In this document: positions 1 to 7,703 of the stretch, piece after piece
Layout of the letters: each line of letters opens with the position of its first letter
Numbering within the stretch: the first letter of the stretch is position 1
DNA from: JAOUEA01 sp035249905
Lineage (GTDB): Bacteria; Actinomycetota; UBA4738; HRBIN12
Direction: 5' to 3'
Assembly (NCBI GenBank): GCA_035249905.1
Contig: DATFFT010000035.1
Span: 1-64,000 of the forward strand
Length of the DNA stretch: 64,000 nucleotides
The notes under the pieces: generated by a model
Database searches by the model: none
Seen by the model: only the letters and a program-made list of their open reading frames with translations
What the model was told of the DNA's origin: nothing
Translations under genes and position numbers: made by a program

Positions 1-392
1 TCGGCGGCGAGCGTCGCGCCGCCGATCGCGATCTCGTCTTCCCCCGGCTCGGCTCGCAACCGCTCGATCTCCTCCGCCGGGCCGCCGGAGGCCAGGCGGG
101 CATTGCCCTGCACCGCCGACAGCGTGGTGGAGAACACCACCTTCGGGAGCGGATTCCAGAGCGCTGCCCACTCGAGCTCTGCGTCATCGAGCGACCGATC
201 CTGATCGGCGGTCTCCCAGTACAGCATCGTCTCGTACAGCCGTCGTCCCATGAGGTGCACGCCGACCCCTCGTATCTCGTCGATCCAGAAGCGAAAGACC
301 TCCTCGTCGGGCCCCGCCCAGTCGAACTCGCCGTCCGGCCCGACGATGTAGCCGTCGAGTGAGACGCCCATCGAATAGGTCACGCTGCGCAT
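1..392 (-). CDS. Dihydrofolate reductase family protein (RibD C-terminal type), C-terminus beyond window
   Basis: The first 130 codons of a reductase of the DHFR/RibD-C superfamily are visible; the 3' end lies outside the window. The start is the ATG at 392, preceded by an AGGAGGA ribosome site about 8 nt upstream. The N-terminus reads MRSVTYSMGVSLDGYIVGPDG, with the SLDGYI motif of this family, then a W-x-G-P-D-E stretch and a later GGATLA segment resembling the nucleotide-binding glycines. Family members reduce pterin-like or flavin-precursor substrates with NAD(P)H, but most actinobacterial paralogues of this YyaP/YwjB type have no assigned substrate. It is divergent from the aldehyde dehydrogenase across about 200 bp. 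The family is clear; the substrate is unknown. Confidence 0.8.
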   Translation of the reverse strand, partial: MRSVTYSMGVSLDGYIVGPDGEFDWAGPDEEVFRFWIDEIRGVGVHLMGRRLYETMLYWETADQDRSLDDAELEWAALWNPLPKVVFSTTLSAVQGNARLASGGPAEEIERLRAEPGEDEIAIGGATLAA

Positions 393-592
393 CAGACCGT
401 CCTCCTCTCGGTAACGGGTTCGACGGTACGACCGCCGGACGCCGCAGGACTCATCGCGCCTCGCAGGGCCTGGGTTCGTCGTGGCTCCCAGCCAGTTGTC
501 GGACACGGGAGACACGACCTGTTCCTCGACGACTCAGGAGGGCGCGGCCTGGCAAGATGGAGGCCGGACGGAGTGCCAGGAGGGGCGGGCGG

Positions 593-2023
593 ATGCGGGC
601 GAATCTGATCGCGGGGGAGTGGGTCGAGGGGCCCGCCACGGTCGCCGACGTGAACCCCTCGGATCTCTCGGACGTGGTGGGGGAGTTCGCCGTGGCCGAC
701 GAGGCGCAGGTCGACGCGGCGATCGAGGCGGCGACGGCGGCCGCGGCCGCCTGGGCGGCGACGTCCCCGGCGGAGCGGTTCGCGGTGCTCGAACGGGCCG
801 GGTTGGAGCTCGAGACCCGCGCATCCGAGCTCGGCGAGCAGCTCTCGCGGGAGGAGGGCAAGCCCAAGGCCGAGGGCGTCGGCGAGGTGCTCCGGGCGTC
901 GCAGCTGTTCAAGTTCTTCGCGGGCGAGGCCCTTCGCGTTCCCGGGGAGCACCTGCGGAGCGTGCGGCCGGGTGTCGACGTCGACATCCTGCGCGAGCCG
1001 CTCGGCGTGGTCGGGGTGATCACGCCGTGGAACTTCCCGATCGCGATCCCGGCGTGGAAGATCGCGCCCGCGCTGGCGTACGGGTGCACGGTCGTGTTCA
1101 AGCCCGCCGAGATGGTGCCCGCATCGGCGTGGTCGCTCGTCGAGATCTGCGCCCGCGCCGGCCTGCCGGCCGGGGTCTTGAACCTCGTGATCGGCCCCGG
1201 TCGGGTGGTCGGGGAGCGTATGCTGCACGACCCGCGGGTGAACGGCGTGACGTTCACGGGGTCGCAGGCGACCGGCGCCACGGTGGCGCAGGCATTGGCC
1301 GCCCGGTTCGCGAAGGCCCAGCTCGAGATGGGAGGCAAGAACCCGCTGGTCGTGCTCGACGACGCCGACCTCGAGACCGCGGTCGACTGTGCTGCGCAGG
1401 GTGCGTTCTTCCAGACGGGGCAGCGGTGCACGGCGTCGTCGCGACTGATCGCGACCGCCGGCATCCACGATCGGTTCGTCGAGGCGCTGGTCGAGCGCAT
1501 GCGATCGCTCCGCGTGGGACACGCCCTCTCCGACGACACCGATGTCGGACCGGTCGTGAGCGCCGATCAACTCGAACAGGACCTCGACTATCTGACCGTG
1601 GGCCGCGGCGAGGGCGCCGAGCTCATGCACGGCGGGGCCCGCCTCGAACGCGAGACCGAGGGCTACTTCCTCGAGCCGGCGCTGTTCGTCGGGACCTCGA
1701 ACGAGATGCGGGTGAACCGCGAGGAGATCTTCGGCCCGATCGCGACGGTGATCCGGGCGGCCGACGCCGACGAGGCCCTCGCCCTCGCGAACGACACCGA
1801 GTTCGGCCTGTCCGCCGGCGTCTGCACGACGTCGCTCGCGCATGCGGCGCGTTTCCGGGACGGGCTGCAGGCCGGCATCGTCACGGTGAACCTGCCGACG
1901 GCAGGGGTCGACTTCCACGTTCCGTTCGGAGGAACGAAGGGCTCCTCGAGCGGAAGCCGCGAGCAGGGCCGGTACGCGGTCGAGTTCTTCACCACGGTGA
2001 AGACGGCGTACGTCAGACCTTGA
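593..2023 (+). CDS. Aldehyde dehydrogenase, alpha-ketoglutaric-semialdehyde (2,5-dioxovalerate) type
   Basis: This NAD(P)-dependent aldehyde dehydrogenase is 476 aa, the normal length for the superfamily. The frame is open further upstream, but the ATG at 593 is chosen because AGGAGGGG lies just before it and the protein then begins MRANLIAGEWVEG, a standard N-terminus. Catalytic features visible are the LEMGGKNPLVV glutamate block, the nucleophile in FFQTGQRCTASSRL, and EEIFGPIATV. The C-terminal stretch around NLPTAGVDFHVPFGGTKGSS and the terminal VKTAYVRP match 2,5-dioxopentanoate dehydrogenases, which finish oxidative sugar-acid (arabinose, glucarate, hydroxyproline) pathways by making 2-oxoglutarate. 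No pathway partner is adjacent, so the substrate is an inference from motifs. Confidence 0.85.
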   Translation: MRANLIAGEWVEGPATVADVNPSDLSDVVGEFAVADEAQVDAAIEAATAAAAAWAATSPAERFAVLERAGLELETRASELGEQLSREEGKPKAEGVGEVLRASQLFKFFAGEALRVPGEHLRSVRPGVDVDILREPLGVVGVITPWNFPIAIPAWKIAPALAYGCTVVFKPAEMVPASAWSLVEICARAGLPAGVLNLVIGPGRVVGERMLHDPRVNGVTFTGSQATGATVAQALAARFAKAQLEMGGKNPLVVLDDADLETAVDCAAQGAFFQTGQRCTASSRLIATAGIHDRFVEALVERMRSLRVGHALSDDTDVGPVVSADQLEQDLDYLTVGRGEGAELMHGGARLERETEGYFLEPALFVGTSNEMRVNREEIFGPIATVIRAADADEALALANDTEFGLSAGVCTTSLAHAARFRDGLQAGIVTVNLPTAGVDFHVPFGGTKGSSSGSREQGRYAVEFFTTVKTAYVRP

Positions 2024-2036
2024 GTCGACCTCGAGC

Positions 2037-3338
2037 TCAGGCCGAGCGACCTTCGCGGCCCGTCCGCTCGATCAGCTCGGCGGCCACCCGTTTCCCGTCC
2101 TGGGCCCGGATCGACTCGCCCGCCGCGGCCATGCGAGCGTGCAGTCCCTCGTCGGCCGCGAGACGGTCGACGGCCCGCCGCAGCTCGTCGTCCTCGAACC
2201 CGTACGTCTCGAGCCGCTCGCCGAACCCCAGCTCGTGCACGCGCTGGGCGTTGTCGTACTGGTCCCAGAACAGCGGCAGCACGATCATCGGCTTGCCGAA
2301 GTGGAAGGACTCGGTCGTCGTGTTGTTGCCGCCGTGGGTGATGACCACGTCGCACAGCGGCACGATCGAGGTCTGCGGCACGCGACCCTCGCCCCACATG
2401 TTGTCCGGAAGGTCGAGCTCGTCGGCGCGCGGGCCCTTCGAGACGATGTAGCGGTGCGGCGTGTCGGCCAGCACCGTCACGAGCCGTCGCATCAGCTCGA
2501 TGTCGGCCGATCCGAGCGATCCGAGCGAGAGGTAGACGAGCGCGCCGTCGCCTCCGCTCAGCGGTGCCGGCACCTCGAACGGCTCCTCGGTCTCGCGCAC
2601 GCTCGACTCGAGGCGATGCCATGTCGACGCGAGCGGGCGTGACCGCTGGTAGTCCGCTATCTCCGGGTAGACCGACAGGTTCAGCACGTCGGACTCGTGG
2701 ATGAATTCGAGGTCGGGAAGCGGTGGCGCCCCGGCGTCGACCACGAACGCGTTGTAGCGCTCCCAGGTCTCGCGATGCGATCGTTCGTACCTCGCGCGGA
2801 ACTCCTGCCAGCCGCTGTCGTCGTCGATCGGGTACCCGCTGAACGTCGGCGGCAACGCGGGATCCTTCATCTCGAGCGGGTTGCAGCTCATGATGCGCAC
2901 CCACGGCGCGCCGTGGGTCATCAGGGCGGGGAACGCGTTCACGTTGTCCTCGACGATCACGTCGGGCTGCGCCCGGTCGAGGATCTCCTTCAGCTGGGCC
3001 TCGCAGTAGGTCGCTCCCTCGATCAGCGAGGCGAAGACCGGCTCGATGAACGTCGAGAGCTGCTCGATCGTGGGCTTGCGGAACTCGGGCGCCGTCTCGG
3101 TGATGAAATCGGTCCAGAACTGACCCGCGTCCTGCTCCTCGCCGTCGTCGGGAGGCGGCGCCAGGTCGACCAGATCCTCCTCGAACCCGAGCGGGTCGAG
3201 CTTGCCCTTCCACGAGGATTCGGCGGCGAACACGACTCGGTGGCCTCGCTGCTCGAGGATCTTCCCGATGCCGACGCAGTTGTTCGTGGGACCGTACGCG
3301 CTCTCCGGCATGAACACGATCGTGAGCCGCTCGTCCAC
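2037..3338 (-). CDS. UGT/MGT-like glycosyltransferase (GT1)
   Basis: This 433-aa GT-B fold glycosyltransferase resembles macrolide and UDP-glucuronosyl transferases. The N-terminal acceptor domain begins with a short hydrophobic strand (LTIVFMPESAYGP) and a GHRVVFAAE segment. The C-terminal donor domain has VYLSLGSLGS and the nucleotide-sugar loop with VVITHGGNNTTTES followed by PLFWDQYDNA, which are the family hallmarks. The GTG start at 3338 follows an AAGGAGGA site at good spacing. Family members glycosylate small lipophilic acceptors; neither donor nor acceptor can be read here. It is divergent from the polyamine-type ABC operon across about 190 bp, so it may share that regulatory region. 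Confidence 0.8.
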   Translation of the reverse strand: MDERLTIVFMPESAYGPTNNCVGIGKILEQRGHRVVFAAESSWKGKLDPLGFEEDLVDLAPPPDDGEEQDAGQFWTDFITETAPEFRKPTIEQLSTFIEPVFASLIEGATYCEAQLKEILDRAQPDVIVEDNVNAFPALMTHGAPWVRIMSCNPLEMKDPALPPTFSGYPIDDDSGWQEFRARYERSHRETWERYNAFVVDAGAPPLPDLEFIHESDVLNLSVYPEIADYQRSRPLASTWHRLESSVRETEEPFEVPAPLSGGDGALVYLSLGSLGSADIELMRRLVTVLADTPHRYIVSKGPRADELDLPDNMWGEGRVPQTSIVPLCDVVITHGGNNTTTESFHFGKPMIVLPLFWDQYDNAQRVHELGFGERLETYGFEDDELRRAVDRLAADEGLHARMAAAGESIRAQDGKRVAAELIERTGREGRSA

Positions 3339-3408
3339 CTCGGATCCTCCTTGTGCGTCGATGCGTTGCCGCGCATCGGTCCTGCCCCGCGAATGAACCT
3401 ACCCTGGG

Positions 3409-3426
3409 TGCAAAAGCGCTTGCGCA
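3409..3426. promoter_or_regulatory. Candidate LacI-family operator
   Basis: TGCAAAAGCGCTTGCGCA is an 18-bp imperfect palindrome (14 of 18 positions symmetric) with a perfect AAGCGCTT core and the central CG step typical of LacI/GalR operators. It overlaps the -35 region of the promoter proposed for the ABC operon at 3532-7390, whose last gene encodes a LacI regulator. This fits autoregulated repression, but binding is an inference. Confidence 0.5.
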
Positions 3427-3448
3427 TCCTGTTCAAGTGGGTTATACC
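3420..3448 (+). promoter_or_regulatory. Candidate promoter of the polyamine-type ABC operon
   Basis: A -35-like TTGCGC (3420-3425) and a -10-like TATACC (3443-3448) are separated by 17 nt. They lie about 85 nt upstream of the binding-protein start. The -35 element sits inside the candidate LacI operator at 3409-3426. Confidence 0.4.
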
Positions 3449-3531
3449 ATGCGCCTCGGACGAGGGTTTCCGAGGTCTCGGCAGGTCAGAGGTTTCGTCT
3501 CCGGAGAGCTTCCGGCAGGGGGGTGCGTTCC

Positions 3532-4653
3532 ATGCGTGACCGGTTCTTCGTCCGTCTCCTGGCGATCGTGGCGGTCGCCGGGCTGGTGCTCGCGGCGTGC
3601 GGGTCCGACGACGGTGGTGAGACCCCGCCCGCGGCCGACGACGGTGGAGGTACCGCCGAGCCCGTCGACATCAGCGGCACCACCCTCACCGTGTCCAACT
3701 GGGACGCCTACATGCCCAAGTCCGTGATCAAGGACTTCGAGGAGGAGACCGGGGTCACGGTGGAGTACGCGATCCACACCACCAACGAGGACATCATGGG
3801 CAAGCTCACCGGCGCGAACGGTACGGGATTCGATCTGGTGTTCGTCTCCGGTCCGTTCGTGCAGGCGCTCACGAACCTCGGGTGGGCGGCCGAGATCGAT
3901 CATTCCCAGATCCCGAACATCGCGAACCTGGACGCCGAGGCCACCGAGCTGCCGTTCGATCCGGGCAACGTGCACTCCGTGCCCTACACGTGGGGCACGA
4001 CCGGCCTCTGCTACCGGAGCGATCTCGTCTCCGAGACGCCCTCGAGCTGGGAGGTCTTCCACCAGGCGCCCGCCGACCTGCAGGACAAGATGACGATGCT
4101 GGGCACCGACCGGTGGCTCTTGCAGCCTGCCCTGCTGAGCCTGGGGTACTCGGTCAACACGACCGATGCCGCCGAGATCGACGAGGCGAAGCAGTGGACG
4201 ATCGAAGCCAAGGAGAACCTGCTCGCGTTCGACGACACCACGTTCTACTCGAAGCTCGTCTCGGGTGAGGCGAGCCTCGTGCAGGCGTGGGACGGATGGT
4301 GCGAGTACGGACGCGCCGAGGACCCGAAGAACATCGAGTTCGTGATCCCCGACGAGGGCAGCGACCTGTGGTCCGACACGATGGTCGTGCTGGAGTCCTC
4401 GGAGAACAAGGCCGCGGCGTACGCGTTCATCGACTACATCCTGCGTCCGGAGGTCGGCAAGCAGATCGTCGAGTTCACGCTCTACAAGATGCCGAGCGCC
4501 GAGGTGATGGCGGCAGTCGACCCGGCCATCGTGAAGGACTTCCCGACGCTGGCGATCTCCCCAGCTGAGCTGTTCGAGCAGGAGACCCAGACCGACCTCG
4601 GCGAAGAGGGCACGATCCTGTGGGCGGAGGCCGCCACCGAGATCAAGGCGTGA
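3532..4653 (+). CDS. potD: Polyamine-type ABC transporter substrate-binding lipoprotein
   Basis: This 373-aa extracytoplasmic solute-binding protein belongs to the PotD/PotF (SBP type 2) group. The ATG at 3532 is chosen over an in-frame GTG at 3523 because a G-rich ribosome site (GGCAGGGGGG) precedes it. Residues 1-23 form a lipoprotein signal ending in LVLAAC (lipidated Cys23), followed by an acidic low-complexity linker. The mature protein begins TLTVSNWDAYMPKSVIKDFEEETG, the characteristic opening of spermidine/putrescine binders, and has the late YAFIDYILRPEVG segment. It heads a four-gene operon with two permeases and a LacI regulator. The ligand could be a polyamine or another cationic or opine-like compound. 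Confidence 0.85.
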   Translation: MRDRFFVRLLAIVAVAGLVLAACGSDDGGETPPAADDGGGTAEPVDISGTTLTVSNWDAYMPKSVIKDFEEETGVTVEYAIHTTNEDIMGKLTGANGTGFDLVFVSGPFVQALTNLGWAAEIDHSQIPNIANLDAEATELPFDPGNVHSVPYTWGTTGLCYRSDLVSETPSSWEVFHQAPADLQDKMTMLGTDRWLLQPALLSLGYSVNTTDAAEIDEAKQWTIEAKENLLAFDDTTFYSKLVSGEASLVQAWDGWCEYGRAEDPKNIEFVIPDEGSDLWSDTMVVLESSENKAAAYAFIDYILRPEVGKQIVEFTLYKMPSAEVMAAVDPAIVKDFPTLAISPAELFEQETQTDLGEEGTILWAEAATEIKA

Positions 4654-4684
4654 GCCGGGCGGCCGAGCGGTCGTCCGCACGGTC

Positions 4685-5584
4685 ATGAGCGTCACGACCG
4701 CCCAGACCCGGCGCGCCCGCGGCCGCCGGGTCTGGGGCCAGCGGTTCGCGCTGCTCGGTCCCGGCGTCGCGTACTGGCTCGCGTTCTTCCTCGTGCCGGT
4801 CGGTGTACTGATCGCGTATTCGTTCTTCCGCCGGGGTCCGTACGGGGGCGTGATCTACGAGCCGACGCTGAAGAACTACGCGCGGGCCCTCGACCCGCTC
4901 TACATCGGCGTGCTGTGGACGTCCGTGCGCATCGCGACGGTGGCCACGGCGGTCGCACTGCTGCTCGCCTACCCCGCGGCACTGTTCATCGCCAGGGCGA
5001 CGTCGAGATGGCGCGTGCCGCTGCTCGTGCTCGTGATCCTGCCGTTCTGGACGAGCTTCCTCATCAGGACGTACGCCTGGATGGTGCTGCTGAACCCAGC
5101 GGGCCTGATCAACAAGCTGCTGCAGGGACTCGGCCTGGTCGACGAGCCGCTCCCGCTGCTCTACAACGAGTTCGCGGTGACCCTGGGGCTGGTCTACGCC
5201 TACCTGCCGCTGATGGTGTTGCCGATCTACGCCTCGCTCGAGCGGCTCGGCCCGCAGACCGGCGAGGCCTCGGCCGACCTGTACGCCTCGCCGGCGCAGA
5301 CGCTGCGGAAGGTGACGATCCCGTTGACCCTGCCGGGCATCGTCGCCGGGTGCATCTTCGTGTTCGTGCCGAGCCTCGGGAACTTCATCGTGCCCGACCT
5401 GCTCGGTGGTGGGCGGACCGTGATGATCGGCAACGTGATCCAGCAGCAGTTCCTGCAGGCCAGGGACTGGCCGTTCGGCGCGGTGCTCGCGATGTCGGTG
5501 ATCGTGCTGATGTTCGTGGTGCTGGCGGTGCAGGCGCAGGTGCTCCGGCGCACTCAGGAGGTGGAAGATGGCCGCCCGGCGTAG
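4685..5584 (+). CDS. potB: Polyamine-type ABC transporter permease, PotB-like
   Basis: This 299-aa inner-membrane permease has about six predicted transmembrane segments, beginning with VAYWLAFFLVPVGVLIAYSFF. The cytoplasmic EAA loop that docks the ATPase reads EASADLYASPAQTLRKVTIPLTLPGI, close to the PotB form. The FWTSFLIRTYAWM segment is also typical. It starts at ATG 4685, 31 nt after potD, and its 3' end overlaps potC by 17 nt, indicating coupled translation. No ATP-binding subunit is encoded in this operon, so it must borrow an ATPase made elsewhere. Confidence 0.88.
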   Translation: MSVTTAQTRRARGRRVWGQRFALLGPGVAYWLAFFLVPVGVLIAYSFFRRGPYGGVIYEPTLKNYARALDPLYIGVLWTSVRIATVATAVALLLAYPAALFIARATSRWRVPLLVLVILPFWTSFLIRTYAWMVLLNPAGLINKLLQGLGLVDEPLPLLYNEFAVTLGLVYAYLPLMVLPIYASLERLGPQTGEASADLYASPAQTLRKVTIPLTLPGIVAGCIFVFVPSLGNFIVPDLLGGGRTVMIGNVIQQQFLQARDWPFGAVLAMSVIVLMFVVLAVQAQVLRRTQEVEDGRPA

Positions 5585-6368
5585 CCGCTACCTGCGGGTG
5601 CACATGGGGTTGCTCTTCGCCTTCCTGTACCTGCCGATCGCGGTGCTCATCGTCCTGTCGTTCAACGATTCCGAGCTGGCCACCGTCTGGGGCGGGTTCT
5701 CGACACGGTGGTACCGCGAGCTCGTGGGCAACGAGGAGCTCATCGCGGCGATCCGGAACTCGTTGATCGTGGCCGGCTTCGTGACCGCGATCTCGACCGT
5801 GCTCGGCACGTTGCTCGCGATCGGGCTGCAGCGAACCGTGCGAAGCCGCGTGCTCGACAGCGTGCTGTTCCTGCCGGCGGTGATCCCCGACATCGTGCTC
5901 GCGATCGGGCTGCTGTCGTTCTTCAACCTGCTGCGGTTCACGCTGGGGCTGCACACGATCGTGATCGCCCATGTCGTGTTCGACATGATCTTCGTGGCGG
6001 CGATCGTGCGAACCAGGCTCGGGTACTTCGATCGGCGCATCGAGGAAGCCGCGGCCGATCTCGGAGCGAACCCCGTGAAGACCTTCCTGCTCGTGACGCT
6101 GCCGGCGATCCTGCCGGGTGTGATCGCGGGCGCGCTCGTCGCGTTCACGCTGTCGATCGACGAGTTCGTGATCGCGTTCTTCAACTCGGGCCCGACGTCG
6201 GTGACGTTCCCGATCCGGGTGTACGCGATGATCCGGTTCGGCGTGACGCCGGTGATCAACGCGGTGGCCGCGATCGTGATGACCCTGTCGCTGCTGACGA
6301 TCCTGATCGCGCTGCGGCTGACTCGGCCCAAGGGCGAGGGCGCCACGAGCGTCGGGGTGACCGCGTGA
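5568..6368 (+). CDS. potC: Polyamine-type ABC transporter permease, PotC-like
   Basis: This 266-aa second permease of the same importer has about six transmembrane helices. The EAA loop reads EEAAADLGANPVKTFLLVTLPAILPG and is followed by SIDEFVIAFFNSG, the segment conserved in PotC/YdcV permeases. Its ATG start lies within the end of potB, and its TGA stop shares bases with the GTG start of the downstream LacI gene (GTGA). The tight packing argues for one transcript potD-potB-potC-lacI. Confidence 0.88.
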   Translation: MAARRSRYLRVHMGLLFAFLYLPIAVLIVLSFNDSELATVWGGFSTRWYRELVGNEELIAAIRNSLIVAGFVTAISTVLGTLLAIGLQRTVRSRVLDSVLFLPAVIPDIVLAIGLLSFFNLLRFTLGLHTIVIAHVVFDMIFVAAIVRTRLGYFDRRIEEAAADLGANPVKTFLLVTLPAILPGVIAGALVAFTLSIDEFVIAFFNSGPTSVTFPIRVYAMIRFGVTPVINAVAAIVMTLSLLTILIALRLTRPKGEGATSVGVTA

Positions 6369-7390
6369 GCGGCAGCGACGTACGTCGCCGGGTGGGCATC
6401 AAGGACGTCGCCCAGGCCGCCGGCGTGTCGATCACCACGGTCTCGCACGCGCTGAGCGGGAAGGGCCGGCTCACCGACGCGACGCGCGAACGGGTGCGCC
6501 GGGTGGCCGCCGACCTCGGCTACACCCCTCACCCCTCGGCCCGGAGCCTGGCCAGCGGCCGCACGGGCATGATCGCCACGGTCGTCTCGCTCCCCGGCAA
6601 CGCGCCGATCGCCTTCACGCAGATCGACTACTACGTGGCGCTGATGAACGCAGCGACCCGCACGGCGGTCGGGCACGGCTACGCGCTGGTGGTCGCTCCC
6701 TCGACGGCGGGCCCCCAGACCTGGAGCCGGCTGCCGCTCGACGGCGTGATCGTGATCGACCCCGCCGACGGCGATCCCACGCTGCCGATGCTCCGCGGCC
6801 GCGGCGCTCCGATCGTCTTCGTCGGGCGTGACCCCCACGGCGACCCGAGTGACCTCGTGGTCGAGAACGACCGGGCGGCCGCCACCAGCTCGGTGCTGGA
6901 CCACCTCGTGGAAGCCGGGGCCGGCCGGGTCGGCGTGATCGCGCTCCGCACGTTCGAGACCTTCTCCGAGGACGCGGTCTCGGCCTACCTCACCTGGTGC
7001 GCCGAGCGCGGCGCCGAGCCGTGCGTGCACACGGTCGACGCCGACTCGACGGCCACGCCGACCGAGCTCCGAGCCGGAGCGACCTCCTTCCTGGAGGACG
7101 CCGATCGCCCCGATGCCGTCTTCTGCCTCTACGAGCGACAGGCGGTGGAGCTGTTGGCAGCCGCCGTCGAGGCCGGCGTGGCTGTCCCGGACGACCTGCT
7201 CGTGGCCACGATCGCGGAGATGGGGCTCGCGGCATCGTCGCAACCGGGCCTCACTACCCTTGAGCTCAACCAGGACCGGCTGGGCGAGGCCGCCGCGACG
7301 CTGCTGGTCGACGCGCTGGAGGGCCGTCCCGTCGCCTCGGTGGGCGACGTGCCGACCGCGATCACCGTCAGGGCCTCGACGACGCGATAG
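6365..7390 (+). CDS. LacI-family transcriptional regulator 1
   Basis: This 341-aa regulator has an N-terminal LacI helix-turn-helix at about residues 10-55 (VGIKDVAQAAGVSITTVSHAL, then a hinge ending LASGRTG) and a periplasmic-binding-protein-like effector domain. The GTG at 6365 overlaps the potC stop, which fixes the start and makes the regulator part of the transport operon. It most likely senses the imported solute or a product and represses at the operator-like palindrome at 3409-3426. It is a close paralogue of the LacI protein at 17080-18147: both have the same SITTVSHAL recognition helix, so they may read similar sites. Confidence 0.85.
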   Translation: MSGSDVRRRVGIKDVAQAAGVSITTVSHALSGKGRLTDATRERVRRVAADLGYTPHPSARSLASGRTGMIATVVSLPGNAPIAFTQIDYYVALMNAATRTAVGHGYALVVAPSTAGPQTWSRLPLDGVIVIDPADGDPTLPMLRGRGAPIVFVGRDPHGDPSDLVVENDRAAATSSVLDHLVEAGAGRVGVIALRTFETFSEDAVSAYLTWCAERGAEPCVHTVDADSTATPTELRAGATSFLEDADRPDAVFCLYERQAVELLAAAVEAGVAVPDDLLVATIAEMGLAASSQPGLTTLELNQDRLGEAAATLLVDALEGRPVASVGDVPTAITVRASTTR

Positions 7391-7703
7391 GTCACGACGG
7401 GTCCTGGTTCACGAGGTTCGGACGGCCGCCGCTGAGGCCCGGGAAGACGTCGGCGCGGCGTTGCCCGAGGTCGCGCCGCAGCGCTTCTCGAGCACCTCGG
7501 CGCGGCGCCCCGACCCCGCGAGCAACCGCCCGACGGCCGCCGCTCCTACGAACCTGCGCCGCGACAGATCCGTGCGCGCGTCGGTGGTCACGATGGTCCC
7601 CCATGGCGGGAGGTATCGGCATCGGCCGTGCGACGACTCGACCTGCGCCGCAGGGGAATCCTCGCTCGCCGCCGGATCCGACGATCGGCGGAGGCCGGCC
7701 GCC
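7391..7703. other. Intergenic stretch with a possible Tat-signal gene remnant
   Basis: These 313 bp separate the ABC operon from the convergent subtilisin gene. The only coding-like signal is the minus-strand ORF 7409-7591 described separately. No clear terminator with a U tract, repeat or RNA gene was seen. Confidence 0.5.
7409..7591 (-). pseudogene. Possible remnant of a Tat-exported protein
   Basis: A 60-codon minus-strand ORF starts at GTG 7591 and reads as a twin-arginine signal: DLSRRRFVGAAAVGRLLAG, with the usual S-R-R-x-F core and a small-residue h-region. After about 30 residues the sequence becomes low-complexity Ala/Ser/Thr and stops. A neighbouring reading frame over the last third looks more protein-like (ALRRDLGQRRADVF), as if a frameshift had occurred. 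No homologue is recognised and no strong ribosome site was found. It may equally be a spurious ORF. Confidence 0.25.

Noticed and set aside
392..1918. Long minus-strand open frames opposite the aldehyde dehydrogenase and many other genes
   Set aside because: They are GC-rich shadow frames (Arg/Gly/Pro/His-rich) without motifs or ribosome sites, as expected at this base composition.
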